Source: Kutzneria sp. 744 (GTDB taxonomy: Bacteria > Actinomycetota > Actinomycetes > Mycobacteriales > Pseudonocardiaceae). From it: 54,445 nucleotides of DNA. How positions within the stretch are numbered: position 1 is the stretch's first letter; every line of letters begins with the position of its first letter. The stretch spans positions 10,958,458 to 11,012,902 of the forward strand of contig NZ_KK037166.1 of NCBI RefSeq assembly GCF_000568255.1, given 5' to 3'. Below the pieces are notes generated by a model, which was given only the letters and a program-made list of their open reading frames with translations, ran no database searches and was not told the DNA's origin. This document shows positions 17,867 through 25,953 of this stretch, in pieces. The translations under genes and the position numbers were made by a program.

Positions 17867-18550
17867 CTACGAGGTTTTGGCCGCCGCTTCGAGGATCAGG
17901 TCGGTCACGGTGTCCGCCTGGGACAATGCGAGCAGGTGCGAGCCGTCGATCTCGACAACCGTGGAGCCCGCCCGCTGGGCCCCGAAACGTTGGACGGTCG
18001 GATGGATCGCCTTGTCGGCGCTCGCCACCGCGTGCCAGGACGGCAGGGTCCTCCACCCGACCGGCCCTGACTTCTCGCCCAGCGCGACCGCGGCGATCGG
18101 CCGCTGGCTCACCGCGAGCAGCGAAGTCACGTCCTCGGGCAGGTCTTCGGCGAGCACCCGGCGAAATCCCTCCGTGCTCAGGTAGAAGTCGTCGCCGATC
18201 GCGCGGAGGTTCGGGCCCAGTTCGGAATCGGGGAAGTTCGCGGCCATCTCCAGCACGCTCTCGCCTTCGTCGGGCACGAACGCGGCAATGTGCACGAGCG
18301 CATTCACATTTGACATTTGTGGCGCGGCCGCCCCGATCACCGCGCCGGCGTAGGAATTGCCGACGAGCACGACCGGGTCGTCGATTGCCGCGACCGTGCC
18401 GGCGACGAAGGCTGCGTCGTGGGCGAGGCCGCGCAGGGGAGTAGCGACGGCCTTGGCCGTGATGCCGGCGGCTTGGAGCCGCCGGATCACGCCGGCCCAG
18501 CTGCCCGTGTCGGTGAAGGCGCCGTGCACGAGCACCACGGTGGGAGTCAT
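17867..18550 (-). CDS. alpha/beta-fold hydrolase
   Basis: 227 residues of the EstC/methyl-esterase-like hydrolase group. The oxyanion-hole region VLVHGAFTD, the nucleophile elbow GNSYAG and the final His in IDGSHLL are visible. Expected action is hydrolysis of an ester or similar small substrate in the cytoplasm. The ATG at 18550 (MTPTVVLVHG) is preferred to the longer frame, whose extra residues lie over an operator. It is divergent from a TetR gene, with two matching palindromes between them, so it is very likely repressed by that TetR protein. Confidence 0.85.
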   Translation of the reverse strand: MTPTVVLVHGAFTDTGSWAGVIRRLQAAGITAKAVATPLRGLAHDAAFVAGTVAAIDDPVVLVGNSYAGAVIGAAAPQMSNVNALVHIAAFVPDEGESVLEMAANFPDSELGPNLRAIGDDFYLSTEGFRRVLAEDLPEDVTSLLAVSQRPIAAVALGEKSGPVGWRTLPSWHAVASADKAIHPTVQRFGAQRAGSTVVEIDGSHLLALSQADTVTDLILEAAAKTS

Positions 18551-18577
18551 CAGGTCCTCCGAGTCTTGGCGAGAGAA

Positions 18578-18659
18578 AGAACGTTCGTTCTGCCCGTGGT
18601 GCACGCTAGGGGCGGTGGCTCCCGGCCGTCAAGGGTTCGGCAGAAAGAACGGTCGTTCT
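18578..18659. promoter_or_regulatory. two TetR operators between divergent genes
   Basis: AGAACGTTCGTTCT at 18578-18591 and AGAACGGTCGTTCT at 18646-18659 are two copies of the same 6+2+6 palindrome. They extend to a shared sequence GAAAGAACG-N-TCGTTCTG. The first lies 27 bases upstream of the hydrolase ATG and the second 8 bases upstream of the TetR ATG, so each covers one promoter. This is the clearest operator pair in the window. Confidence 0.85.
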
Positions 18660-18667
18660 GTAGGCTG

Positions 18668-19222
18668 ATGTCCATGAACGAGGCCCCACGCGACCGCCTG
18701 CTGACCACCGCGGCCCGGCTGTTCTACGCCGAAGGGATCCGGGCCGTCGGCATGGACCGCCTGGTCGCCGAGGCCAACGTCACCCGGTCCACCTGCTACC
18801 GCCACTTCGCCGGCAAGGACGACCTCGTACTGGCCTACCTCGACTCGGTCGACCGACTCATCCGGGACGCGGTCGAGACGATCGTGGCCGAGCGGCCGCC
18901 GGTCGAGGCACTGGTGGGGATCTTCGAGTTCTATGCCGACTTCGCCGCCAGCGAGGACTTCCGAGGCTGCAACTTCCTCAACGCCGCCGCCGAGCACGCC
19001 GACCGGAACAGCCCGCCACGGCGCCTGATCGCCGCCCACCGGGCCTGGCTACGCGAGACTTTTCGGTCCCTGCTAGGGCAAACTGGTCACCCGCAGCCGG
19101 ATCAGGCTGCCGGGGCGCTGGTCTTGCTACGTGATGGGGCCATGTCCGCCGCCGAGCTGGACGACCCGGCCACCGTGCGGGAGACCCTGCTGCACACGGT
19201 CGGAGGTGTGATCTCCGGCTGA
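18668..19222 (+). CDS. TetR-family transcriptional regulator
   Basis: 184 residues. The N-terminal helix-turn-helix is GMDRLVAEANVTRSTCYRHFAGKDDLVLAYL (about residues 28-58). The C-terminal ligand-binding part has the DFRGCNFLNAAAE segment typical of the subgroup next to hydrolases and reductases. Starts at 18668 or 18674 are both in frame. It should bind the two AGAACG-NN-CGTTCT palindromes in its own promoter, repressing itself and the divergent hydrolase until an inducer binds. Confidence 0.88.
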   Translation: MSMNEAPRDRLLTTAARLFYAEGIRAVGMDRLVAEANVTRSTCYRHFAGKDDLVLAYLDSVDRLIRDAVETIVAERPPVEALVGIFEFYADFAASEDFRGCNFLNAAAEHADRNSPPRRLIAAHRAWLRETFRSLLGQTGHPQPDQAAGALVLLRDGAMSAAELDDPATVRETLLHTVGGVISG

Positions 19223-19564
19223 GTCAACCTTCGATCGTCGTGTGTGTGAGACCGCTTCCATCCTCCCTGTGGAGGCGATCGGCGACGGCCTTCGCGGCGG
19301 TCGCCCGCAGCGCCCACATTGCCTCGGTGCTGGTGATCGGGCGGGGAAACGAGGATTGCTCTGTTCGGTTCGCCCAATGGAACCGCGGCGCCTCGGTGGA
19401 CACCGCCGCCCCGGGGTGAAACCGGAGCGGCGGTGCAATGCCCTTGGTGGCATTCCAGTCGTGAGTTTGCGGGCGGCGTCCCTTGCGGAGCGGCCTTCGG
19501 CGCAATCTCGTCGGTGACGTTCCAGCGGCGAGCATTCCGGCCACAGCCCTCGTGAAGCCGGTCC
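19223..19564. other. convergent intergenic region with a weak ORF
   Basis: This 342-base gap lies between the TetR gene (+) and the leftward biosynthetic operon (-). AATGCC at 19437-19442 and GGCATT at 19449-19454 form a short inverted repeat that may serve as a terminator. A minus-strand frame, 19224-19535, gives 103 residues ending STEAMWALRATAAKAVADRLHRE. That helical tail looks protein-like, but the first half is basic and unstructured and I recognise no family. It may be a gene remnant. Confidence 0.35.
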
Positions 19565-20866
19565 TCAGCGCCGCTTCCTCAACAACCCTCCCGCCACCAT
19601 CAATCCCACTAATCCCGCCGCCCCCTGCAAGATCCGGCGCTGGCGGCGGGCGCGGTCGCGGGCGTCGGCGTAGGGCATGGTGGTATTCGTGATCATGGCG
19701 TGCAGAGGCATCCATCGATGCCGCAAGGCCTTCTCCAACACCACGTCACAGGCCTTCTCCAGCCGAACGGCGGGGGAACGGACGGTGTCGCGGAGCTCGG
19801 CGAAGTTCTGGCGGGACATCTCGGCCAGGGCGTCGGTGTGGGGCTTGCGTCGCTGGTAGAACCGCTCGACGGCGTCCGGGGCCGAGGCAGGGAAGGCGGA
19901 GAAGGCATCGGCCAGCTCCAAGCCGTCCTCGAAGGCGGCGTTCATGCCCTGGGCCAGGAACGGGTACACGGCGTGGCAGGCGTCGCCGATGAGCACGACC
20001 TTGCCGTTGTGGTGCCAGGGAGAGGTCCGCGTGGTGACGAGCTTGAACGTGGGCTGGTCGAGGAAGACCTTGCCGACATCGGGCACGAGATCGAGGACGT
20101 CGGGGAACAGCTCACGGAACAGGGTCTCGACGTCGTCCGAGGTGCGAAGGGTGTCGAAGCTGCGAGGACCCCGGAACGGCAGCACGCAGGAGCAGGTGAA
20201 GGAGCCGTCACGGTTGGGGTGGGCGAACATCATGGTCTCGCCACGGGGCCAGAGGTGGAAAACGTCGTCGGCCATGCGGTGCTGGCCGTCGGCGCCGGCC
20301 GGGATGTGCAGTTCCCGCCAGCCCCATTCCAGGAACTCCTGGTGGAAGTCGGCCCGCTCGTCCCGGTGCATGTGCTTGCGCACGACGGAAAATGCGCCGT
20401 CGGCGCCGACGATGACGTCCGGGGTGACGGTGAACGCCGTGCCGGACTCGGAGACGAAGTCGGCGGCGGGGAGGTCCCGGTCGATGCCGACGCAGCGGGT
20501 GTCGAACACGAACCGCACGTTGGCCGACCGGGTGGCGGCCTCGATGAGCTGGACGCCGAGATCATGGCGCTGGATGGCCAGAATGCCGCCCTCGCCGTAG
20601 GTGGAGAAGCGCAGCGACCGGTCCTGGCTGTGCACGAGCCGGCCCCGCATGGGCATGACGTGTCGGGTGATCTCCTGCCGCAGACCGAGGCGCTCCAACG
20701 CCTTCAGCCCACGCTCGGACAGGCCGAGGTTCATCGAGGTGGTGTGCACGGCGTTGACCCGGGGATCGGGTCGCCGCTCGTACACGGTCACCGTGTGGCC
20801 CTGCCGGCCGAGGGCGAGCGCGAGGAACGCCCCGGCCATGCCGCCGCCGACTACCGCGAATTCCAC
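19565..20866 (-). CDS. FAD-dependent monooxygenase, kynurenine 3-monooxygenase-like
   Basis: 433 residues of the aromatic hydroxylase (PHBH) group. The FAD motifs are VVGGGMAG at residues 5-12, VGADGAFSVVRK in the middle, and GDACHAVYPFLAQGMNAAFED. The last block, with QGMNAAFED, is the signature shared with kynurenine 3-monooxygenase. A hydrophobic, basic C-terminal tail (GAAGLVGLMVAGGLLRKRR) could attach it to the membrane, also as in that family. The GTG start overlaps the stop of the upstream ATP-grasp gene by 16 bases. It is the last gene of the leftward operon, probably a tailoring hydroxylase; whether its substrate is kynurenine is open. Confidence 0.85.
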   Translation of the reverse strand: MEFAVVGGGMAGAFLALALGRQGHTVTVYERRPDPRVNAVHTTSMNLGLSERGLKALERLGLRQEITRHVMPMRGRLVHSQDRSLRFSTYGEGGILAIQRHDLGVQLIEAATRSANVRFVFDTRCVGIDRDLPAADFVSESGTAFTVTPDVIVGADGAFSVVRKHMHRDERADFHQEFLEWGWRELHIPAGADGQHRMADDVFHLWPRGETMMFAHPNRDGSFTCSCVLPFRGPRSFDTLRTSDDVETLFRELFPDVLDLVPDVGKVFLDQPTFKLVTTRTSPWHHNGKVVLIGDACHAVYPFLAQGMNAAFEDGLELADAFSAFPASAPDAVERFYQRRKPHTDALAEMSRQNFAELRDTVRSPAVRLEKACDVVLEKALRHRWMPLHAMITNTTMPYADARDRARRQRRILQGAAGLVGLMVAGGLLRKRR

Positions 20867-22119
20867 TGCGGACTCCCGGTCGTGACGACGTGCACCTGGT
20901 CGATCGCCTTCTCCGCCAACGCCACGGCCTCGGCGGCGGTGGGCGCCAGCACCATGACGGAGCCGATCCGGTCCCACGAGCTGCGCAGCTCCCGCACCGG
21001 ATCGCCGACGCCCGGCCCCATACCGAAGCTGACCACGCCGGGCATCTCTTGGGCGGCGTCGAGGCCGTCAATGCTGACGATCTCGCCCGGCGGCACCTGC
21101 ATGAACCGCACGGCGGCGGCCTGCGGCGCCACGGACGGCATCTCCGGCGGCTCCAGGCCGCGCATGACCGAGAAATAGCGCTCGCCGATCGGGTCCTCGT
21201 AGGCCCGCTCGATCATCTCGATGATGCCGTCGCCCGGGAACCGACCAGCGCACTCCACCAGGTACGGCGTGCCGTCGTCGCGGACGATCCACTCGCAGTG
21301 CACGACCCCGGAGCCGAAACCGACGGCCCGCAGCACCGCCAGTGTGCTCACGACCAGCTTGTCCCTCAACGCCAAGGGAATCGCCGCCGGCAGCACGTGC
21401 CCGAGCTCGACCGGCCGCGGCCCGGGGTAGAGGACCTTGTCGGTGATGTTGGCGAACAGCGACTGACAGTCGCGGACGACCATTTCCACGCTGTACTCGT
21501 GGCCGGCAACGTACTCCTCGACCAGCATGCGCACCGCCCGCTCACGGTCCGGCACGAACATGCCCTCATCGTGCTGAATACACGATTCCCAGGCCGCGGC
21601 AACGGAATCCGCGTCGTGCAGGACCTGCGTGCCGACCGCGCCCTGGCGATTGGCCGGCTTCAGGATCACCGGGACGCCGTGGGCGGCGATGAACGCGGTC
21701 ACCTCCTCCGGCGACCCGACCTCAGCGGATGCCGGATTGGGCACACCGGCGGCGCTGGTCACCCTGCGCAGCAAGGACTTGTCACGCAGCACCTCGGCCG
21801 CCCCCAGGCTGGCGCCGGGCGTCCCGAGCCGTTCGGCCAGCCGGGCGGCGAACGGCGTCGCGTACTCGACCAACGGGACCACGGCCGACGCGGCGAGATC
21901 AGGCCGACTGGCCAACAGCGTGTCGGCCGCACCGGGCAGTTGGTACTCCCACTCGACGAGCTCGCGCACCAGTGCCGATTCGGCAATGTGGTTGCGGACG
22001 TCCCGCTTGCGCACGACGTCCGGCTCCTCGACGATGATCAGCGACTGCTCGGGCAGGAACTCGGCCAGCTTGCCCAGCGCGGCCACGAAGCCCACCAGGA
22101 TGATCGGTCGTTCGGACAC
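20851..22119 (-). CDS. ATP-grasp carboxylate-amine ligase (1)
   Basis: 422 residues. The ATP-grasp core is visible: the ATP-binding lysine segment PVILKPANRQGAVGTQ near residue 150, the EEYVAGHEYSVEMVV strand and the metal-binding GTPYLVECAGRFPGDGI near residue 280. It most resembles the L-amino acid ligase/carnosine-synthase-like group, which joins a carboxylate to an amine through an acyl phosphate. It lies in an operon with a second ATP-grasp enzyme, so two amide bonds are likely in the product. It overlaps the downstream monooxygenase gene and begins 12 bases after the upstream gene. Confidence 0.88.
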   Translation of the reverse strand: MSERPIILVGFVAALGKLAEFLPEQSLIIVEEPDVVRKRDVRNHIAESALVRELVEWEYQLPGAADTLLASRPDLAASAVVPLVEYATPFAARLAERLGTPGASLGAAEVLRDKSLLRRVTSAAGVPNPASAEVGSPEEVTAFIAAHGVPVILKPANRQGAVGTQVLHDADSVAAAWESCIQHDEGMFVPDRERAVRMLVEEYVAGHEYSVEMVVRDCQSLFANITDKVLYPGPRPVELGHVLPAAIPLALRDKLVVSTLAVLRAVGFGSGVVHCEWIVRDDGTPYLVECAGRFPGDGIIEMIERAYEDPIGERYFSVMRGLEPPEMPSVAPQAAAVRFMQVPPGEIVSIDGLDAAQEMPGVVSFGMGPGVGDPVRELRSSWDRIGSVMVLAPTAAEAVALAEKAIDQVHVVTTGSPQWNSR

Positions 22120-22131
22120 GTCAGCGCTCCT

Positions 22132-23328
22132 CTACTTCGCGATGCCGAGGCACAGGCCGAATTCGGGGGTGCCGCCCAGCAGGTGGGCGCCGCCGGACTG
22201 GAGGATCCGCTCCTGCGCGAACAGGTGCTGGCACATCGTCGTGGTGTCACGCAGCCAGCGGTCCATCGGCGACGCGCGGTGGATCGAGGCGGTCTGGAGC
22301 AGGTCGTAGATCCGGGTCACGATCGACCGCGCGGTTCGGAAGGCGTGCAGCCGCGACAACGGCAGTGCTGCCCGCTCGGTGCGGGTGAGGTCGTCGAGGG
22401 TGCCGCCGCCAGTCAGCACTTCCTCCAGCCGCAGCAACGCGCCGCGCACACCGAACCGGGTGGCGTTGTAGTCGGCCTCGCACTCGGCGATGATCGTCTG
22501 CACGCGACGGTTGTCGGCCCACCGATCCCCGTTGGGGTAGCGTCGGTTCTCGGCCAGCTCGCGGACGTAGTCCAGCGCCGCGCGAGCGACTCCCAGCGGC
22601 ACGCCGGGCAGGCACCGCATGAACGTCTCCGGCTCGGTCCTGGGGCTGGAGTGGTCACGCAGCTGGCTGAACACCAGCGTGTGCTCCTCCGGCACGAACA
22701 CATCGACGATGGTGTAGTCGCAGCTGCCGGTGCCGGACAGGCCGGTGGTCTCCCAGTTGTCGATCAGGCTGACGTCCTCGCGGCGCACCATGAACAGCCG
22801 GGAGTCATGAGGGTCCTTGCCGTCCGGGCTCGGATCCGGTTGGCCGTCACGGTAGATGAACGCACCGGAGATCACCCAGTCGCAGGTGGTCACGCCGCTG
22901 CCGAAGGTCCACCGGCCGGACAGCCGGTAGCCGCCGGGCGCCCGCTCGGCCCGTCCGACCGGGAACAGCGCGCCGGCGGTGATCATGTCCAGGCTGGGGA
23001 ACATCACCCGCGCCGCCGAGTCGTCCAGGTAGCGGGCGAAGTGACCGGTGTGCGCGCAGACCTCCGCGGTCCAAGCGGCCGATGCGTCCCCATAGGACAG
23101 TGCTTCGACGATGTCCAGCTCCTGCAACGACGTCAGGTCGGGACCGCCCCAGGCGTGAGTGAAGCCGGCCCGGTAGATGCCGGTGTCCCGCAGCTTCTCG
23201 ACGATGTCGTCGGGCAGGTGCCGGGTCCGCTCGATCTCCGCCGCCCGCTCGCGCAGCTCCGGGGCGAGCGCCTTGGCCCGGGCCAGTATCTCCGCGGCAG
23301 TCAGCGTTGCCTCGGGTGCGATGGTCAT
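22132..23328 (-). CDS. acyl-CoA-dehydrogenase-like flavoenzyme (group D monooxygenase type)
   Basis: 398 residues with the acyl-CoA dehydrogenase fold. The blocks YRLSGRWTFGSGVTTCDWV and WETTGLSGTGSCDYTIVDVFVP belong to the HsaA/DszC-like two-component flavin monooxygenase branch rather than to true dehydrogenases. The catalytic Glu of dehydrogenases is not evident. In natural-product clusters this branch hydroxylates carbon or nitrogen with flavin supplied by a partner reductase, and no such reductase gene is seen here. N-oxidation of an amine or hydrazine is an attractive but unproven role. It lies 11 bases downstream of ATP-grasp 2. Confidence 0.82.
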   Translation of the reverse strand: MTIAPEATLTAAEILARAKALAPELRERAAEIERTRHLPDDIVEKLRDTGIYRAGFTHAWGGPDLTSLQELDIVEALSYGDASAAWTAEVCAHTGHFARYLDDSAARVMFPSLDMITAGALFPVGRAERAPGGYRLSGRWTFGSGVTTCDWVISGAFIYRDGQPDPSPDGKDPHDSRLFMVRREDVSLIDNWETTGLSGTGSCDYTIVDVFVPEEHTLVFSQLRDHSSPRTEPETFMRCLPGVPLGVARAALDYVRELAENRRYPNGDRWADNRRVQTIIAECEADYNATRFGVRGALLRLEEVLTGGGTLDDLTRTERAALPLSRLHAFRTARSIVTRIYDLLQTASIHRASPMDRWLRDTTTMCQHLFAQERILQSGGAHLLGGTPEFGLCLGIAK

Positions 23329-23339
23329 CTGCTCACTCC

Positions 23340-24629
23340 TCACGCGTCGGTGTCCAACAGGCCGGCGGGCATCTCGAAGGCGGCATCGGCTTCCGGTGGC
23401 CCGATGGGCTGGGCGTCGACCTCGACCATGGCCGAGGTGTCGAGCAGCCGCCGCCGGCAGGTCGGCACGTCGTCGGCCTCGCACACCACGAAGGAATGAC
23501 GGGCCAGGTAACCACCCGGCGGCAGCCTCAAAGTGGTGCCGGGATCGACCATCGGCGACGCCGTCACCAGGCCTTCCGCCACGGAGGGCACCGTCACCGA
23601 TCGCACCACGCAGTCGGCGGCCGGCAGCCCGAAGCGGATCCCGGCCACGGAACGCTTGGACGGCGCGATGTCCGGCCGCTGCCCGGTGGCCACGTCGAAC
23701 AGAACGTCGCCGGAGTCGATACCGGTGGCGATCTTGCCCAGCAGCGGGATCAGGTCCCCGCCGACCCGGCCGTTGATCTCGATCACCACCGGGCCGTCCG
23801 CGGTCAGCCGCATCTCGCTGTGGGTGATGCCGTCCTCGATGCCCAGCGCGCGATGGGCCCGGGCCAGGGTGCACACCAGCGACTGGTCGGCCAGCAGCGG
23901 GTCGGCCGCGTCGACGACGTGCCCGATCTCCTCGAAGTACGGGTGCTCTCCGCTTTCTTTGCGGGCCAGGAACATCGGCAGGTACTCGCCCTTGTGCACG
24001 GCCCCGTCGACGCTGATCTCCGGGCCGTCGGCGTAACCCTCCACAATGGCCTGAGCACCGTAGACGCCCTGGTCCACTTCGCTGGCCGCCAGGGCGACGG
24101 CGAAGGCGGCGTCGAACTCCGACTCGTCCCGGGCCAGCACCACGCCGATGCTGGCGCCGAGCGCCCGGGGTTTCACCACTACCGGGAACCCGATGCCCAC
24201 AGCGGCTTCCCGTGCGACGGCCGGATCGGACGTCATGGCGTAACCGGGTTGAGGTAGGCCCGCAGCCGTCAGCAGATCACGGGTACGGTGCTTGTCGCGG
24301 CACCCGTGCACGCCGGCCAACCCCAGGCCAGGCACGCCGAACTCGGCCGCCAGCTCGCCGGCCGTCAACACGAGCGGCTCGTCCCAACACATCAGCCCGA
24401 CGATCTGCTTCTGTTCGGCGACCTTGCGGGCCTCGGCGATCATCACCGCCGGGTCGAACACGTCGGCCAGCACGATCTCGTCGAAGTACTCGCTCTGCCA
24501 GGTCGGCTTGAGATTGTTCAGCAGCACCAGACGCAGCCCGGCCTCACGGGCCCGGCGGTGGATGGAAGTGACCAGGTACTCCCGGTAGTACCGCAGCCCG
24601 CTGCCGATGACCAACAACACACCGTTCAC
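23340..24629 (-). CDS. ATP-grasp carboxylate-amine ligase (2)
   Basis: 429 residues. The N-terminal Rossmann-like domain is followed by the ATP-grasp core: VVVKPRALGASIGVV near residue 152, EGYADGPEISVDGAV near residue 200, then THSEMRLTADGPVVIEINGR and GGDLIP supplying Mg ligands. It is clearly distinct from ATP-grasp 1, so the pair is not a recent duplication. A ligase joining an amino acid or hydrazino acid to another amine is the family expectation. The GTG start overlaps by 4 bases (GTGA) the stop of a 26-codon frame that is itself coupled to the MFS gene. Confidence 0.88.
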   Translation of the reverse strand: MNGVLLVIGSGLRYYREYLVTSIHRRAREAGLRLVLLNNLKPTWQSEYFDEIVLADVFDPAVMIAEARKVAEQKQIVGLMCWDEPLVLTAGELAAEFGVPGLGLAGVHGCRDKHRTRDLLTAAGLPQPGYAMTSDPAVAREAAVGIGFPVVVKPRALGASIGVVLARDESEFDAAFAVALAASEVDQGVYGAQAIVEGYADGPEISVDGAVHKGEYLPMFLARKESGEHPYFEEIGHVVDAADPLLADQSLVCTLARAHRALGIEDGITHSEMRLTADGPVVIEINGRVGGDLIPLLGKIATGIDSGDVLFDVATGQRPDIAPSKRSVAGIRFGLPAADCVVRSVTVPSVAEGLVTASPMVDPGTTLRLPPGGYLARHSFVVCEADDVPTCRRRLLDTSAMVEVDAQPIGPPEADAAFEMPAGLLDTDA

Positions 24630-24706
24630 TGCGGCACCTCGCTAGCGCTCGGTGTCCGCGTTCGCGGACGTACTGCGTTGAATGATTCGCTCGCAAGCTC
24701 GCTCAT
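24626..24706 (-). CDS. possible 26-residue peptide ORF coupled on both sides
   Basis: The ATG at 24706 overlaps the MFS stop (ATGA), and its TGA overlaps the GTG of ATP-grasp 2 (GTGA). The peptide begins MSELASESFNAVRP and ends SASEVPQ; it is polar, with no Cys. Exact 4-base overlaps at both ends are what a translated operon gene would show. Against this, the stretch contains a perfect hairpin (24654-24669), and GAGCGAGC...GCGAATCATTC resembles a palindromic element that I recall as scattered through actinomycete genomes. If so, its open frame is incidental. The two readings are about equally likely. Confidence 0.4.
   Translation of the reverse strand: MSELASESFNAVRPRTRTPSASEVPQ
24654..24669. 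repeat. perfect 7+2+7 hairpin, REP-like element
   Basis: GTCCGCG at 24654-24660 and CGCGGAC at 24663-24669 pair perfectly over a TT loop. They lie in the 73-base space between the MFS gene and ATP-grasp 2. Flanking sequence (CTAGCGCTCG on one side, GCTCGCAAGCTCGCTC on the other) is also partly symmetrical. It could be an extragenic palindrome that tunes expression of the genes downstream. Confidence 0.6.
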
Positions 24707-25953
24707 GCCACGGCCTCCTCAGCGATCACCGGCTCCACCTCGGGTTCCGGCTTGACCTTGATGCCGGCCCAGGCCAGCGCGCCGGTGATGATGCCGAGCA
24801 CGGTCAGCACCGGGAAGAACACGTTGCCCAGCGCGGCCCACGCCAGCACGCCGACGATCGGCCCGAGCGCCTGGGCCATGCCCATGACCGAGCTGGTGAC
24901 GCCCAGATAGCGGGCCCGGTAGCGGGCGGGAGTCTTGGCCGGGCGGGCGAACATGGTCGGGCCGGACATCATCAGGCCTCCGGTGAACAGCGCGGCGCTG
25001 ATGATCACCGCCGCCGGGTTGCCCGAGGACAGGCCCCAGCCGACGAAGGCCAGCCCGAACACCACGTGGCCCAGGAACACCGCCAGCGAAGGCGGCCACT
25101 TCACGATGTACGAGGTGATCTTCAGCTCGCAGGTGATCAGCACGATGCCGGAGGTGGCCAGTACGAAGCTGTACAGGTCGGTGGACAGGCCGTCGGCGAC
25201 GATCTTCAGCGGCAGCGCGACCGTGTACTGGGCGTACACCACCGTCCCGATGAACACGGCGGCCAGGTACATCAGGAACCGGCCGTCCCGGGCCAGCACC
25301 GCGTAGGCCGAGCTGCGCGGCGCGTTCTCGCCGGGCGTGGGCTTCTCCTCCTCCGGCGCGACCACGTTGGGCAGCAGCGAGAACGCCAGCAGCGAGTACG
25401 CCAGCGCCGTCGCACCGTCCACATAGAACAGCAGGTCCCAGTTCACGCCGATGAACACGGTGGCCAGCAGCGCCGCGCCGGCCGCGCCGGCGTTGAGGGC
25501 GATGCGCATCATGGAGAACGCCATCACCTGGAACTTCTCCGGCATCAGTTCGGCCAGCATCACCGACGCCGCCGGCCGGTAGGCCTGCGTGACCAGGCCG
25601 GCCAGGCCCACGTCGAGTATGAGCAGCCAGAACGTGCCCGGCCCGCTCAGCAGTGGGATCAGCGCGACCAGCGGGCCGGACGCGGCCATCGCCAGCCCGA
25701 TGGTGTACCGGGTACCGAGCCGGTGCGCGAGCTCGCCGCCCAGTGTGCTGCCGATGATCGCGCCGACGGCGTAGGCGACCAGGCCGACGCCGGCCAGCTC
25801 CGCCGTGACGCCGCGGTGCACCAGGTACAGCAGCAGGAAGGACTGGACGAACGCGCCCAGCTGGTTGAGCAGCATGCCGCCGAGCAGGTACCGGATCGAC
25901 GTCGGTGTCGCCCTGATCGCGGCGAGCACGCCGTCGGACGCCCTCTCGTTCAT
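24703..25953 (-). CDS. MFS transporter
   Basis: 416 residues with about 12 hydrophobic segments. The loop GGELAHRLGTRYTIGLAM near residue 75 matches the MFS signature between segments 2 and 3. It is an inner-membrane secondary transporter, and its place inside the biosynthetic operon suggests export of the product and self-protection. Its ATG overlaps the stop of the DAO gene (ATGA at 25950-25953), and its stop overlaps the small frame downstream. Confidence 0.88.
   Translation of the reverse strand: MNERASDGVLAAIRATPTSIRYLLGGMLLNQLGAFVQSFLLLYLVHRGVTAELAGVGLVAYAVGAIIGSTLGGELAHRLGTRYTIGLAMAASGPLVALIPLLSGPGTFWLLILDVGLAGLVTQAYRPAASVMLAELMPEKFQVMAFSMMRIALNAGAAGAALLATVFIGVNWDLLFYVDGATALAYSLLAFSLLPNVVAPEEEKPTPGENAPRSSAYAVLARDGRFLMYLAAVFIGTVVYAQYTVALPLKIVADGLSTDLYSFVLATSGIVLITCELKITSYIVKWPPSLAVFLGHVVFGLAFVGWGLSSGNPAAVIISAALFTGGLMMSGPTMFARPAKTPARYRARYLGVTSSVMGMAQALGPIVGVLAWAALGNVFFPVLTVLGIITGALAWAGIKVKPEPEVEPVIAEEAVA

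Noticed and set aside
20890-23499. An 869-residue plus-strand frame across the ATP-grasp and ACAD-like genes
   Set aside because: Antisense shadow: it spans two real minus-strand genes and their junction, and is rich in His, Arg and Gln without motifs.
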